From Bacteroidales bacterium (lineage in GTDB: Bacteria > Bacteroidota > Bacteroidia > Bacteroidales > JALTDM01): a stretch of 5,761 nt of DNA. Location: assembly GCA_027073875.1 (NCBI GenBank), contig JALTEO010000366.1, positions 1 through 5,761 of the forward strand. Reading direction: 5' to 3'. Shown in pieces: positions 1 to 5,761 of this stretch (positions are counted from its first letter, which is position 1; every line of letters starts with the position of its first letter). The translations under genes were made by a program, and so were the position numbers. The notes under the pieces were generated by a model. It made no database searches and had not been told where the DNA came from. It saw only the letters and a program-made list of their open reading frames with translations.

Positions 1-2
1 AA

Positions 3-323
3 GATTTAATTCCGGAAAAAGGAGTTAAAATAAATACAAAAGAACTTTCATTTAAACTTTTTAAAGAAGGAAAAACTATTGAAGAAATAGCAAAAGAACG
101 AGCTTTTGTTGTAAGCACAATCGAAACACATTTATCAGACTATATTAAAACAGGAGATATTGATATAAGCGAGATTATGCCGAAAGAATCTTACGAAAAA
201 TTAAAAAGTATTTTTGATAAACAATCTAAAATAGAAGGACTTGCACAAATAAAAAATATTGTTGGCGATGAGTTTTCGTATGGTCAAATTAGAATGGCTT
301 TATGTGCTTATAATCGTGAATAA
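3..323 (+). CDS. C-terminal fragment of a helicase-type protein with HTH_40-like helix-turn-helix domain
   Basis: The frame is open from the left edge (first full codon at 3) to a TAA at 321-323, giving 106 residues, so the start and catalytic part lie outside the window. Fragment residues 13-48 read as a winged or helix-turn-helix unit: a helix KELSFKLFKEGKT, then IEEIAKERAFVVSTIETHL, with the pattern 'I-E-E-I-A-K-E-R...S-T-I-E-x-H-L' that is characteristic of the HTH_40 domain. In Bacteroidota this domain sits at the C-terminus of RecQ helicases and of PIF1-like AAA helicases, where it probably contacts DNA. The rest (residues 50-106, rich in Lys, Glu and Ile, ending in SYGQIRMALCAYNRE) fits the tail of the same domain family. 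No ATPase motif is visible, so I cannot tell RecQ from PIF1-like. The gene converges with the secreted-protein gene, and a hairpin terminator lies 104 bp past its stop. Confidence 0.72.
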   Translation, partial: DLIPEKGVKINTKELSFKLFKEGKTIEEIAKERAFVVSTIETHLSDYIKTGDIDISEIMPKESYEKLKSIFDKQSKIEGLAQIKNIVGDEFSYGQIRMALCAYNRE

Positions 324-426
324 TAACCTGAGTTCGACATGAAAAATACTCATAGCTTTAAATATACACAAAAAGGGAATACTACCGGTTTGGTATAAAG
401 TGGGATAATCGAACTGTCTTATAAAA

Positions 427-464
427 AAGAAGACTGTTCCGATTCGGAACAGTCTTCTTCTATT
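427..464. terminator. Hairpin terminator between convergent genes, strongest for the minus strand
   Basis: Arms 427-441 and 445-459 form a perfect 15-bp stem (core GAAGACTGTTCCG / CGGAACAGTCTTC) with a 3-base ATT loop. Read on the minus strand the stem is followed by TTTTTTAT (+ strand 421-428, overlapping the stem base), a textbook Rho-independent tail for the secreted-protein gene, whose stop is 23 bp before the stem. Read on the plus strand the tail is weaker (TTCTTCTATT), but it may also stop transcription from the helicase gene. I infer a shared bidirectional terminator. Confidence 0.88.
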
Positions 465-481
465 ACTACTTATGAGATAGT

Positions 482-2374
482 TTATTTAATCAAATTAATT
501 TTCTTTGTGGTTATTTGTTTGTCTGTAATTATTCTTACGATAAATGTTCCGTTAGAATAATTTGATAAATCAATGCGTTCGAGATTGTTTGCATGATTAA
601 CTTCTGCAACTTTTTGTCCTAACATACTCCAAACTTGAATGGTAGCACCTGTAGCATTTGCAACATTCAAAATACCATTGGTTGGATTAGGAAATAACGA
701 AACTGTTTCTTTTGTGCTTGTTTGAATAGAAGTAGGTAATGTTCTTAATTCATAGCCATTCAATATTTCACCGGAAGTTTGGTCGATAACCATCCCTACA
801 ATGTATATTTTGGTTGCATCATATGATTCCGGAACAGTATATGAATACGAATAAGTATTTGGTGTTCCATCAACAATCGTATCGGGAATACTTCCTTCTG
901 TTCCATTCCATCCACCGAGAATCCCACGGGCTACATGGTCATAAACCATATCAGCAGTAGGAACATGTATAGGATAATTTTTCCAGTTATTTCCTTCCCA
1001 ATCAATTAAATCTATGCCATAAGCAGAACTGCTATAATAATTTGTTTGAGACCATGCGGTATCGGTTCCTGTTACACTATCTTCAAGTATTACAGCGTTC
1101 ATACGAAAATCACGGGTGGTATTTGTGTAGAAAGTAGCTACTACATCAAATGTTATCTCGCGAGTGGAATAATCCCATGAAACATTGGTAACATTAACAG
1201 CAACAGGGGAAACGACATTTTTTCTTACTTGGTAAGTAGAGTCAAAATCTCCGGGATCCACTTCTATACCTCCTGCACGATCAACCAATCCACTGGGATA
1301 TCCTGAGACATAATTTTTCATAGCACCGTCATAAACACTATTCTTCATTGGATCATTATTGTGAACTGAGATGCCAATCCATGTATCCGGATGATAATGT
1401 GCCAAATCCTTTAAAGCAACTAATCCCCTTGGGCAAAAGCCGCACCAAGTTCCACCGGTTTCTTCACCAACAACAACTTTCTTCGGAATTTGACTCACTG
1501 ATGAAATTAATTTGGTAACCTGATTGTTTGAAGTATCACCATCAGTCTGTCCGTTTGGGCTGGCAAGCCACATCATTACATTATAATCCTGTGGTACCGA
1601 CATATCAACAGCAATAGAATGTGTAAAATCATATATTTCGGCAGTGGTAATACTTAAGCCGGTTAAGCTATCGGTATGAACAGTTGTTCCGTTATCTATT
1701 GACCACATAATATTTATACTGGTTAATGTGTCACCACCCATATTTTGAAATGTTCCTTTTAGAGATACATTACCGGCAGCAACATAAGGAGCTGTATTAA
1801 TAGCGGTAAAAGCAACATTATTATCAAGTGGCTCATAAATATGTACATCATCAATAGCCCAACCACTTGCCCATTTTTCGTTGTCGTTGGCATGAAATCC
1901 AACCATTACATTCGATTGCCCTGCATAAGCATTTAGAGATATGGTTACTGATTTCCAGTCTTTGTCTTTGATAATATCATAGATTTTTGTCCATGTACTA
2001 CCGCTGTCAGTAGAAACCTCAACGGAAGCTGTTTCTTCATATTTTCCATCCATAAATTCAGCAAAAGTCAAGATGACAGCAGAATATCCGGATAAATCTA
2101 AAGCCGGTGTTATCAAATAATCGACACTACCATCATTACCATTACCTCCGGCATCATCATTAGCTGCAGCATATTTCGTATGGGAGGGTATTTTCCAATA
2201 TTTGCTACTTAAATTGGCTCCAAATTTCCAACCTACGCCATTGGATGTTCTGGTCCATCCTGTGGGAGGGGTTGTTCCTGAAGCACTTTCAAAGTTTTCA
2301 ACGAGAATATCTGTCTGCGAGAAAGCGAACAGACCTAAACTCATTGCCATTAAGAATAAATAGAGTTTTTTCAT
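482..2374 (-). CDS. Secreted T9SS-sorted protein with adhesin-like jelly-roll and Omp28-type thioredoxin-fold domains
   Basis: The 630-residue product has a signal peptide (1-19: MKK, then a hydrophobic core, then AFS before Gln20). This would leave an N-terminal Gln, a common feature of T9SS cargo that can be cyclised to pyroglutamate. Residues 21-180 resemble the cleaved-adhesin / choice-of-anchor J jelly roll (VENFES...PPTGW...WAIDDVHIY). Residues 185-290 look like an immunoglobulin-type CARDB-like domain ending in GDTSNNQ. Residues 297-545 match the Omp28-related family: a thioredoxin-like core GGTWCGFCPRG with Cys311 and Cys314, and a likely cis-Pro at 360 (GYPSGLVDR), followed by a beta-rich half. 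Residues 558-630 are a type A sorting domain (LFPNPTNGILNV, GQKVAEV, LSNYSNGTFIVRI, KKINLIK), which directs export across the outer membrane and attachment or release. ATG at 2372-2374 is chosen because it begins the signal peptide; no Shine-Dalgarno is present, as is usual in this phylum. Substrate and redox activity are unknown; the CxxC may be structural. Confidence 0.93.
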   Translation of the reverse strand: MKKLYLFLMAMSLGLFAFSQTDILVENFESASGTTPPTGWTRTSNGVGWKFGANLSSKYWKIPSHTKYAAANDDAGGNGNDGSVDYLITPALDLSGYSAVILTFAEFMDGKYEETASVEVSTDSGSTWTKIYDIIKDKDWKSVTISLNAYAGQSNVMVGFHANDNEKWASGWAIDDVHIYEPLDNNVAFTAINTAPYVAAGNVSLKGTFQNMGGDTLTSINIMWSIDNGTTVHTDSLTGLSITTAEIYDFTHSIAVDMSVPQDYNVMMWLASPNGQTDGDTSNNQVTKLISSVSQIPKKVVVGEETGGTWCGFCPRGLVALKDLAHYHPDTWIGISVHNNDPMKNSVYDGAMKNYVSGYPSGLVDRAGGIEVDPGDFDSTYQVRKNVVSPVAVNVTNVSWDYSTREITFDVVATFYTNTTRDFRMNAVILEDSVTGTDTAWSQTNYYSSSAYGIDLIDWEGNNWKNYPIHVPTADMVYDHVARGILGGWNGTEGSIPDTIVDGTPNTYSYSYTVPESYDATKIYIVGMVIDQTSGEILNGYELRTLPTSIQTSTKETVSLFPNPTNGILNVANATGATIQVWSMLGQKVAEVNHANNLERIDLSNYSNGTFIVRIITDKQITTKKINLIK

Positions 2375-2397
2375 TGTGATTGAAATTTTTAGTTAAA

Positions 2398-2412
2398 CTT
2401 GATACAAAAGTA
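2398..2412 (-). promoter_or_regulatory. Probable Bacteroidota-type promoter of the secreted-protein gene
   Basis: On the minus strand TACTTTTG (+ coordinates 2405-2412) matches the TAnnTTTG -7 box used by the primary sigma factor of Bacteroidota at every fixed position. A start near 2398 would leave a leader of roughly 24 nt before the ATG. I find no well-spaced -33 TTTG; the nearest upstream TTG is only 10 nt away, so the -33 contact may be weak or replaced by an activator. Confidence 0.6.
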
Positions 2413-2458
2413 TATAAAAATCCAATATAATTAAGGTGATACAAAAGCTATACAAAAC
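2400..2458. repeat. Cluster of TGATACAAAAG-like direct repeats over the promoter
   Basis: TGATACAAAAG occurs perfectly twice (2400-2410 and 2437-2447, 37 bp apart), and a related TATACAAAAC follows at 2449-2458. The first copy overlaps the predicted -7 box of the secreted-protein gene. The repeats may be operator half-sites, or duplicated promoter boxes, since each contains CAAAA, the complement of TTTTG. The region is AT-rich, so some similarity is expected by chance; two exact 11-mers within 50 bp is the main evidence. Confidence 0.45.
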
Positions 2459-2617
2459 AAGTTAAATATATCTTAATGATTATTAGTGTCTTATGTTTTA
2501 TAGATTGTATAATGTAGAGATTATGTAGAGGGAAAACTTTAGCAAGGTTCAAATAATTCCTCACGACAGAATTACAGATTAATTTACAATTGTCTGAAAA
2601 AAAAGCAGAAAATCATA
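2459..2617. other. AT-rich intergenic stretch without a gene
   Basis: This is the part of the 592-bp divergent spacer (2375-2966) lying between the secreted-protein promoter region and the inverted-repeat element. No frame holds a convincing gene; the longest start I checked gives a 13-residue peptide. The only internal pattern is ATGTAGAG repeated at 2512-2519 and 2523-2530 (period 11, about one helical turn), which could be a binding site or chance. An A-run of eight lies at 2597-2604. Confidence 0.5.
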
Positions 2618-2885
2618 AAGGGGAGTTCTGATAATTTCTTCGCATCAAGATTTTCAGAGTTTTTTTATAGACGATGAAGATTTTTGATGCACTATCGGGA
2701 TAATGCAAGAAAATCTGAAGAAGTATATGGAAAACACTGTAAACCCTTACGGGAACAAATGTGATAAACAATCTGACATCGTTAAAATTTTTCTCAATAG
2801 CTACGGCTATTCAGAAAAATTTATGCCTTGCATCTTATTCATCTCATTTGTTTCTTGAAAGAAAGGAATTATTAGAACTCCCCTT
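2618..2885. mobile_element. MITE-like 268-bp element with 23-bp terminal inverted repeats
   Basis: The left end 2618-2640 and right end 2863-2885 are inverted copies matching at 21 of 23 positions; the outer 12 bases (AAGGGGAGTTCT / AGAACTCCCCTT) are perfect. Outside them, AAAATCAT (2609-2616) and AAAATAAT (2886-2893) match at 7 of 8 positions and could be a decayed target duplication, with one base (2617) left between on the left. No transposase is encoded. The interior holds further inverted pairs: 2645-2650 with 2853-2858; 2679-2691 with 2704-2715 (imperfect); 2755-2765 with 2841-2851 (10/11); and a strong hairpin at 2785-2822. This fits a non-autonomous miniature element mobilised in trans by an unknown transposase. 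A structured RNA or a regulatory palindrome are alternatives. It lies 81 bp upstream of clpB. Confidence 0.6.
2785..2822 (+). other. 17-bp hairpin with C(UACG)G tetraloop inside the inverted-repeat element
   Basis: Arms 2785-2801 (AAATTTTTCTCAATAGC) and 2806-2822 (GCTATTCAGAAAAATTT) pair at 16 of 17 positions, with a single C-C mismatch (2795 with 2812). The loop is TACG closed by a C-G pair. In RNA read from the plus strand this is a UNCG-class tetraloop, one of the most stable known; the minus-strand loop (CGUA) is not of that class. There is no T-run after it, so it does not look like an intrinsic terminator. Confidence 0.7.
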
Positions 2886-2912
2886 AAAATAATATGACAT
2901 AATTTCCGAATT

Positions 2913-2966
2913 TATAATTGGTCGATAATTTGATGTAGAAGCGTGAACTAAAAAATATATAAGACT
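2913..2966 (+). promoter_or_regulatory. Weak candidate promoter region of clpB
   Basis: Two imperfect -7 boxes lie between the inverted-repeat element and the clpB start: TATAATTG at 2913-2920 (7 of 8 to TAnnTTTG) and TAATTTG at 2926-2932 (one base short). No clear -33 element is seen and no CIRCE-type inverted repeat is present. The start codon at 2967 is preceded by an A-rich leader (AAAAAATATATAAGACT) without a Shine-Dalgarno, typical of the phylum. Which box, if either, is used cannot be decided here. Confidence 0.3.
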
Positions 2967-5579
2967 ATGAAATTTGATAATTATACCATAAAATCACAAG
3001 AAGCTGTTGAGAGTGGAATCAATAAAGCTCGTGAGCTTGAAAATCAGGCCATTGACAACTCTCATTTGCTTTACGGTATTTTAAGTGCCGACGAAAAAGT
3101 AACTAAATATTTATTATCTAAACAAAGTGTAAACTTTGAAAATATTAAAACTGTTTTAGATAATATTTTAACTTCTAATCCGAAGGTTAGCGGTGGAGAG
3201 CCCTATTTTTCCGAAAATATAAGCAAGACCTTTCAAAAAGCCGAGAAATTAACCAAAGATAATAACGATTCTTTTGTTTCATTGGAATTTTTGTTTTTGG
3301 CTATTTTATACGGAAAAGATAATGTTGCAAACCTTTTAAAAGATGCCGGTGTAACTGTTGAATCAACAAAAAAAGCAATTGAGGAACTACGAAAAGGTTC
3401 AAAAGTACAATCGCAATCTGCCGAAGACACTTACAACTCGTTAAGCAAATATGCACATAACTTAAACGAGCTTGCCGCTTCGGGCAAATTAGACCCTGTT
3501 ATTGGTCGTGACGAGGAGATTCGCAGGATATTGCAAATCCTTTCGCGGCGAACAAAAAACAATCCTATCTTAATTGGTGAGCCCGGCGTTGGAAAAACAG
3601 CAATAGCCGAAGGATTGGCACATAGAATTATTCGTGGTGATGTTCCCGAAAACATCAAACACAAAACGATTTTTTCGTTAGATTTGGGAGCACTGGTTGC
3701 CGGAGCAAAATATAAAGGCGAATTTGAAGAACGACTAAAAGCCGTTACAAAAGAAGTCATAAAAGCTGATGGTGAGATAATTCTTTTTATTGATGAGATT
3801 CACACAATTGTCGGTGCAGGGAAAGGCGAAGGTGCGATGGATGCCGCCAACATCTTAAAACCGGCTCTTGCTCGTGGCGAATTACGGGCAATAGGAGCGA
3901 CTACCCTCAACGAATATCAAAAATATTTTGAAAAAGATAAAGCCCTTGAACGCCGTTTTCAAACGGTAATGGTTAACGAACCCGATACACTAAGTGCCAT
4001 ATCTATTCTTAGAGGAATTAAAGAAAAATACGAAACACATCATAAAGTACGAATCAAAGACGAAGCAATCATTTCGGCTGTTGAATTATCGCAACGCTAT
4101 ATTTCGGACCGTAGATTGCCCGACAAAGCTATTGATTTGATAGATGAAGCGGCATCGAAACTTAAAATGGAGCTAAATTCCGTTCCCGAAGAAATAGACG
4201 AAATTGATAAACGAATTAAGCAATTAGAGATTGAACGCGAAGCAATAAAACGAGAAAAAGATAACGAAAAAATCTCGGAGTTGACAAAAGAGATAGAGAA
4301 CCTTACCCAAGAAGTCAATATTTTAAAGGCAAAATGGAAAAGCGAAAAGGAACTCATAAGTAAAATACAGACCAACAAAACTTTGATTGACGAATATAAA
4401 ACACAAGCCGAAATTGCTGAACGCGAAGGCGACTATGGAAAAGTAGCCGAAATAAAATACGGTAAAATCAAAGCACTTGAAGAGGAGATTGAACAATTAA
4501 AGGTAAAACTTAATCAATCTCAGGAAAATAATCCGCTTATTAAGGAAGAAGTTGATTCCGAAGATATTGCCGAAGTAATATCTCGGTGGACAGGCATTCC
4601 CGTAAAACAAATGTTACAGAGCGAACGCGAAAAATTGTTGCATCTCGAAGAAGAATTACATAAACGGGTAGTGGGTCAGGAGCAAGCAATTACAGCAATA
4701 TCTGACGCTGTACGCCGTTCGCGTGCCGGCTTACAAGACGATAAAAAACCTATCGGCTCATTTATCTTTTTGGGAACAACAGGTGTAGGTAAAACCGAGT
4801 TGGCTAAGGCGTTAGCCGAGTTCCTTTTTAATGATGAGAATATGATGACACGGATTGATATGTCGGAATATCAGGAACGCCATTCGGTTTCGCGATTAAT
4901 CGGTGCTCCTCCGGGGTATGTGGGCTACGACGAAAGCGGACAACTTACCGAAGCCGTGCGTCATAAACCGTATTCGGTTGTTTTATTAGACGAAATAGAA
5001 AAAGCACATCCCGATGTGTTTAACATTCTGTTGCAGGTATTAGACGATGGCAGATTGACTGATAATAAAGGACGAATCGTAAATTTTAAGAATACGATTA
5101 TAATAATGACATCAAATATCGGTTCGCATATCATACAAGAAGAAACTCAAAATATTAACGAAGAAAACAGCAAAGAGATAATAGAAAAAACGCAGAAAAA
5201 AGTTTTTGAATTGCTTAAAAAATCAATCCGTCCCGAGTTTTTGAACCGTATTGATGACATTATAATGTTTACACCGCTTAACCGCGACGAGATTAAACAA
5301 ATTGTGAAATTGCAACTGAATAATGTTAAACAAAGATTGCAGAAAAACAATATAGATATTGATGCTACCGACAAAGCCGTTGACTTAATTGCCAAAGCAG
5401 GTTTTGACCCCGTTTATGGTGCTCGTCCGCTAAAACGGGCAATCCAGACCTATATCTTAAACGATTTATCTCGCAATATACTTGCCGGAAAAGTTAAAAG
5501 TAACAGCAAAATTATTATAGATTCCGATGGAGAAAAAATTGTCTTCAAGAATCAGGAAACTGTTGATACTGACAAGTAA
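2967..5579 (+). CDS. clpB: ATP-dependent chaperone ClpB (Hsp100 disaggregase)
   Basis: The 870-residue product is full length for ClpB, a cytosolic hexameric AAA+ machine that pulls polypeptides out of aggregates through its pore, working with DnaK, DnaJ and GrpE. Order of domains: N-domain with two Clp repeats (about 1-145); first ATPase with Walker A GEPGVGKT (204-211), pore loop KYKG (248-251, Tyr249), Walker B ILFIDE (272-277) and arginine fingers Arg329/Arg330; coiled-coil middle domain (about 400-525, Lys/Glu-rich), the regulatory arm that DnaK contacts; second ATPase with Walker A GTTGVGKT (603-610), pore loop GYVG (650-653), Walker B VVLLDE (671-676), sensor-1 Asn717, RPEFLNRID (755-763) and sensor-2 GAR (818-820). 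The long middle domain and lack of a ClpP-binding loop insertion after TSNIGS separate it from ClpA and ClpC. All catalytic residues are intact. It stands alone, with its own terminator and no dnaK or grpE beside it. ATG 2967 begins the canonical N-domain (FDNYTIKSQEAVE). Confidence 0.98.
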   Translation: MKFDNYTIKSQEAVESGINKARELENQAIDNSHLLYGILSADEKVTKYLLSKQSVNFENIKTVLDNILTSNPKVSGGEPYFSENISKTFQKAEKLTKDNNDSFVSLEFLFLAILYGKDNVANLLKDAGVTVESTKKAIEELRKGSKVQSQSAEDTYNSLSKYAHNLNELAASGKLDPVIGRDEEIRRILQILSRRTKNNPILIGEPGVGKTAIAEGLAHRIIRGDVPENIKHKTIFSLDLGALVAGAKYKGEFEERLKAVTKEVIKADGEIILFIDEIHTIVGAGKGEGAMDAANILKPALARGELRAIGATTLNEYQKYFEKDKALERRFQTVMVNEPDTLSAISILRGIKEKYETHHKVRIKDEAIISAVELSQRYISDRRLPDKAIDLIDEAASKLKMELNSVPEEIDEIDKRIKQLEIEREAIKREKDNEKISELTKEIENLTQEVNILKAKWKSEKELISKIQTNKTLIDEYKTQAEIAEREGDYGKVAEIKYGKIKALEEEIEQLKVKLNQSQENNPLIKEEVDSEDIAEVISRWTGIPVKQMLQSEREKLLHLEEELHKRVVGQEQAITAISDAVRRSRAGLQDDKKPIGSFIFLGTTGVGKTELAKALAEFLFNDENMMTRIDMSEYQERHSVSRLIGAPPGYVGYDESGQLTEAVRHKPYSVVLLDEIEKAHPDVFNILLQVLDDGRLTDNKGRIVNFKNTIIIMTSNIGSHIIQEETQNINEENSKEIIEKTQKKVFELLKKSIRPEFLNRIDDIIMFTPLNRDEIKQIVKLQLNNVKQRLQKNNIDIDATDKAVDLIAKAGFDPVYGARPLKRAIQTYILNDLSRNILAGKVKSNSKIIIDSDGEKIVFKNQETVDTDK

Positions 5580-5610
5580 TACATAGATATATCCGGCTTA
5601 TTTTAAAATT

Positions 5611-5643
5611 AGGTGCTGTTTAGATGCAGCACCTTTTTATTTT
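5611..5643 (+). terminator. Intrinsic terminator of clpB
   Basis: AGGTGCTG (5611-5618) and CAGCACCT (5627-5634) form a perfect 8-bp GC-rich stem with an 8-base loop, followed directly by a T-rich tail TTTTTATTTTAT. It starts 31 bp after the clpB stop codon, so clpB is probably the last or only gene of its transcript. Confidence 0.9.
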
Positions 5644-5725
5644 ATAAAGTACTTTATTAACGGCTGACAGTATCTATCCCTTTTATGCAGAGAATATTGT
5701 TTAATTTCGTCAACGGTGAAAATTT

Positions 5726-5761
5726 ATGATTTTAACTTCTACTGAATTTTTATCATTAAAT
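5726..5761 (+). CDS. Possible 5' end of an unidentified gene running off the window
   Basis: An ATG at 5726-5728 opens a frame (MILTSTEFLSLN) that is still open after 12 codons at the window edge. An imperfect -7 box TAATTTCG (7 of 8 to TAnnTTTG) lies at 5702-5709, and the site follows the clpB terminator, where a new transcription unit is plausible. Twelve codons are far too few to prove coding or name a product. A competing minus-strand frame also reaches the edge here (stop at 5710-5712, 16 codons before it). Confidence 0.22.
   Translation, partial: MILTSTEFLSLN

Noticed and set aside
2597..2629. A-run followed by the GGGGAGTTCT end, considered as a terminator
   Set aside because: The GGGGAGTTCT arm pairs with a sequence about 250 bp away rather than locally, so there is no compact hairpin with a T-tract. 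No gene ends near it.
2618..2885. CRISPR array or riboswitch in the divergent spacer
   Set aside because: There are no regularly spaced direct repeats, and I recognise no known riboswitch core. The structure is inverted, with ends matching each other.
3233..3760. Two open frames on the minus strand (3233-3430 and 3431-3760) inside clpB
   Set aside because: They lie antisense to the N-domain and first ATPase of a fully conserved clpB. Their translations are Ser/Phe-rich shadows with no recognisable domain.
4097..4378. Minus-strand frame of 93 codons opposite the clpB middle domain
   Set aside because: It is the complement of Lys/Glu-rich coiled-coil codons, which gives a Ser/Phe/Ile-rich pseudo-hydrophobic peptide. 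It is not a membrane protein gene.
5147..5395. Minus-strand frame of 82 codons opposite the clpB C-terminal part
   Set aside because: It is a shadow of the second ATPase domain coding sequence, with no promoter or family resemblance.
2967..5579. Possibility that the Hsp100 gene is clpC or clpA
   Set aside because: The long middle coiled coil (about 400-525) and absence of the ClpP-interaction loop insertion after TSNIGS fit ClpB; length and N-domain agree.
5710..5760. Minus-strand frame open to the window edge (16 codons then a stop), as the 3' end of a convergent gene
   Set aside because: It is too short to distinguish from chance, has no recognisable motif, and competes with a plus-strand ATG frame in the same DNA.

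Overview
The window looks like chromosomal DNA of a Bacteroidota (Bacteroidetes) bacterium. The evidence is a secreted protein with a type IX secretion C-terminal sorting domain, a TAnnTTTG-type promoter box, start codons with no Shine-Dalgarno sequence, AT-rich intergenic DNA, and a helicase tail with a HTH_40-like domain. I cannot place it below phylum level from sequence alone.

Layout. Positions 3-323 (+) are the last 106 codons of a protein whose body lies upstream; it ends in a helix-turn-helix domain like those at the C-terminus of RecQ or PIF1-like helicases. It converges on a 630-residue gene on the minus strand (482-2374), and a strong hairpin at 427-459 serves as terminator between them. 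That gene encodes a secreted multidomain protein: signal peptide, jelly-roll adhesin-like domain, an Omp28-type thioredoxin-fold domain with a CGFC motif, and a T9SS sorting domain. Its probable promoter lies at 2405-2412 (-), inside a small cluster of TGATACAAAAG-like repeats. A 592-bp divergent intergenic region follows, then a complete clpB disaggregase gene (2967-5579, +) with its own intrinsic terminator at 5611-5643. The last about 120 bases contain no certain gene; a 12-codon open start at 5726 runs off the edge.

The least ordinary part is a 268-bp segment in the divergent intergenic region (2618-2885). It is bounded by 23-bp inverted repeats (21/23 identical), with possible 8-bp direct repeats outside them, and holds several internal hairpins, including a 17-bp stem closed by a C(UACG)G tetraloop. 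It is most simply a miniature inverted-repeat element (MITE-like). However, both arm mismatches become G-U pairs, and the loop is a stable UNCG type, only if the + strand is the RNA, so a transcribed structured element is also possible. It ends 81 bp before clpB and could affect clpB expression.

The genes show no shared pathway: a DNA helicase, a cell-surface or secreted protein, and a cytosolic protein-quality-control ATPase. They appear to be separate transcription units.
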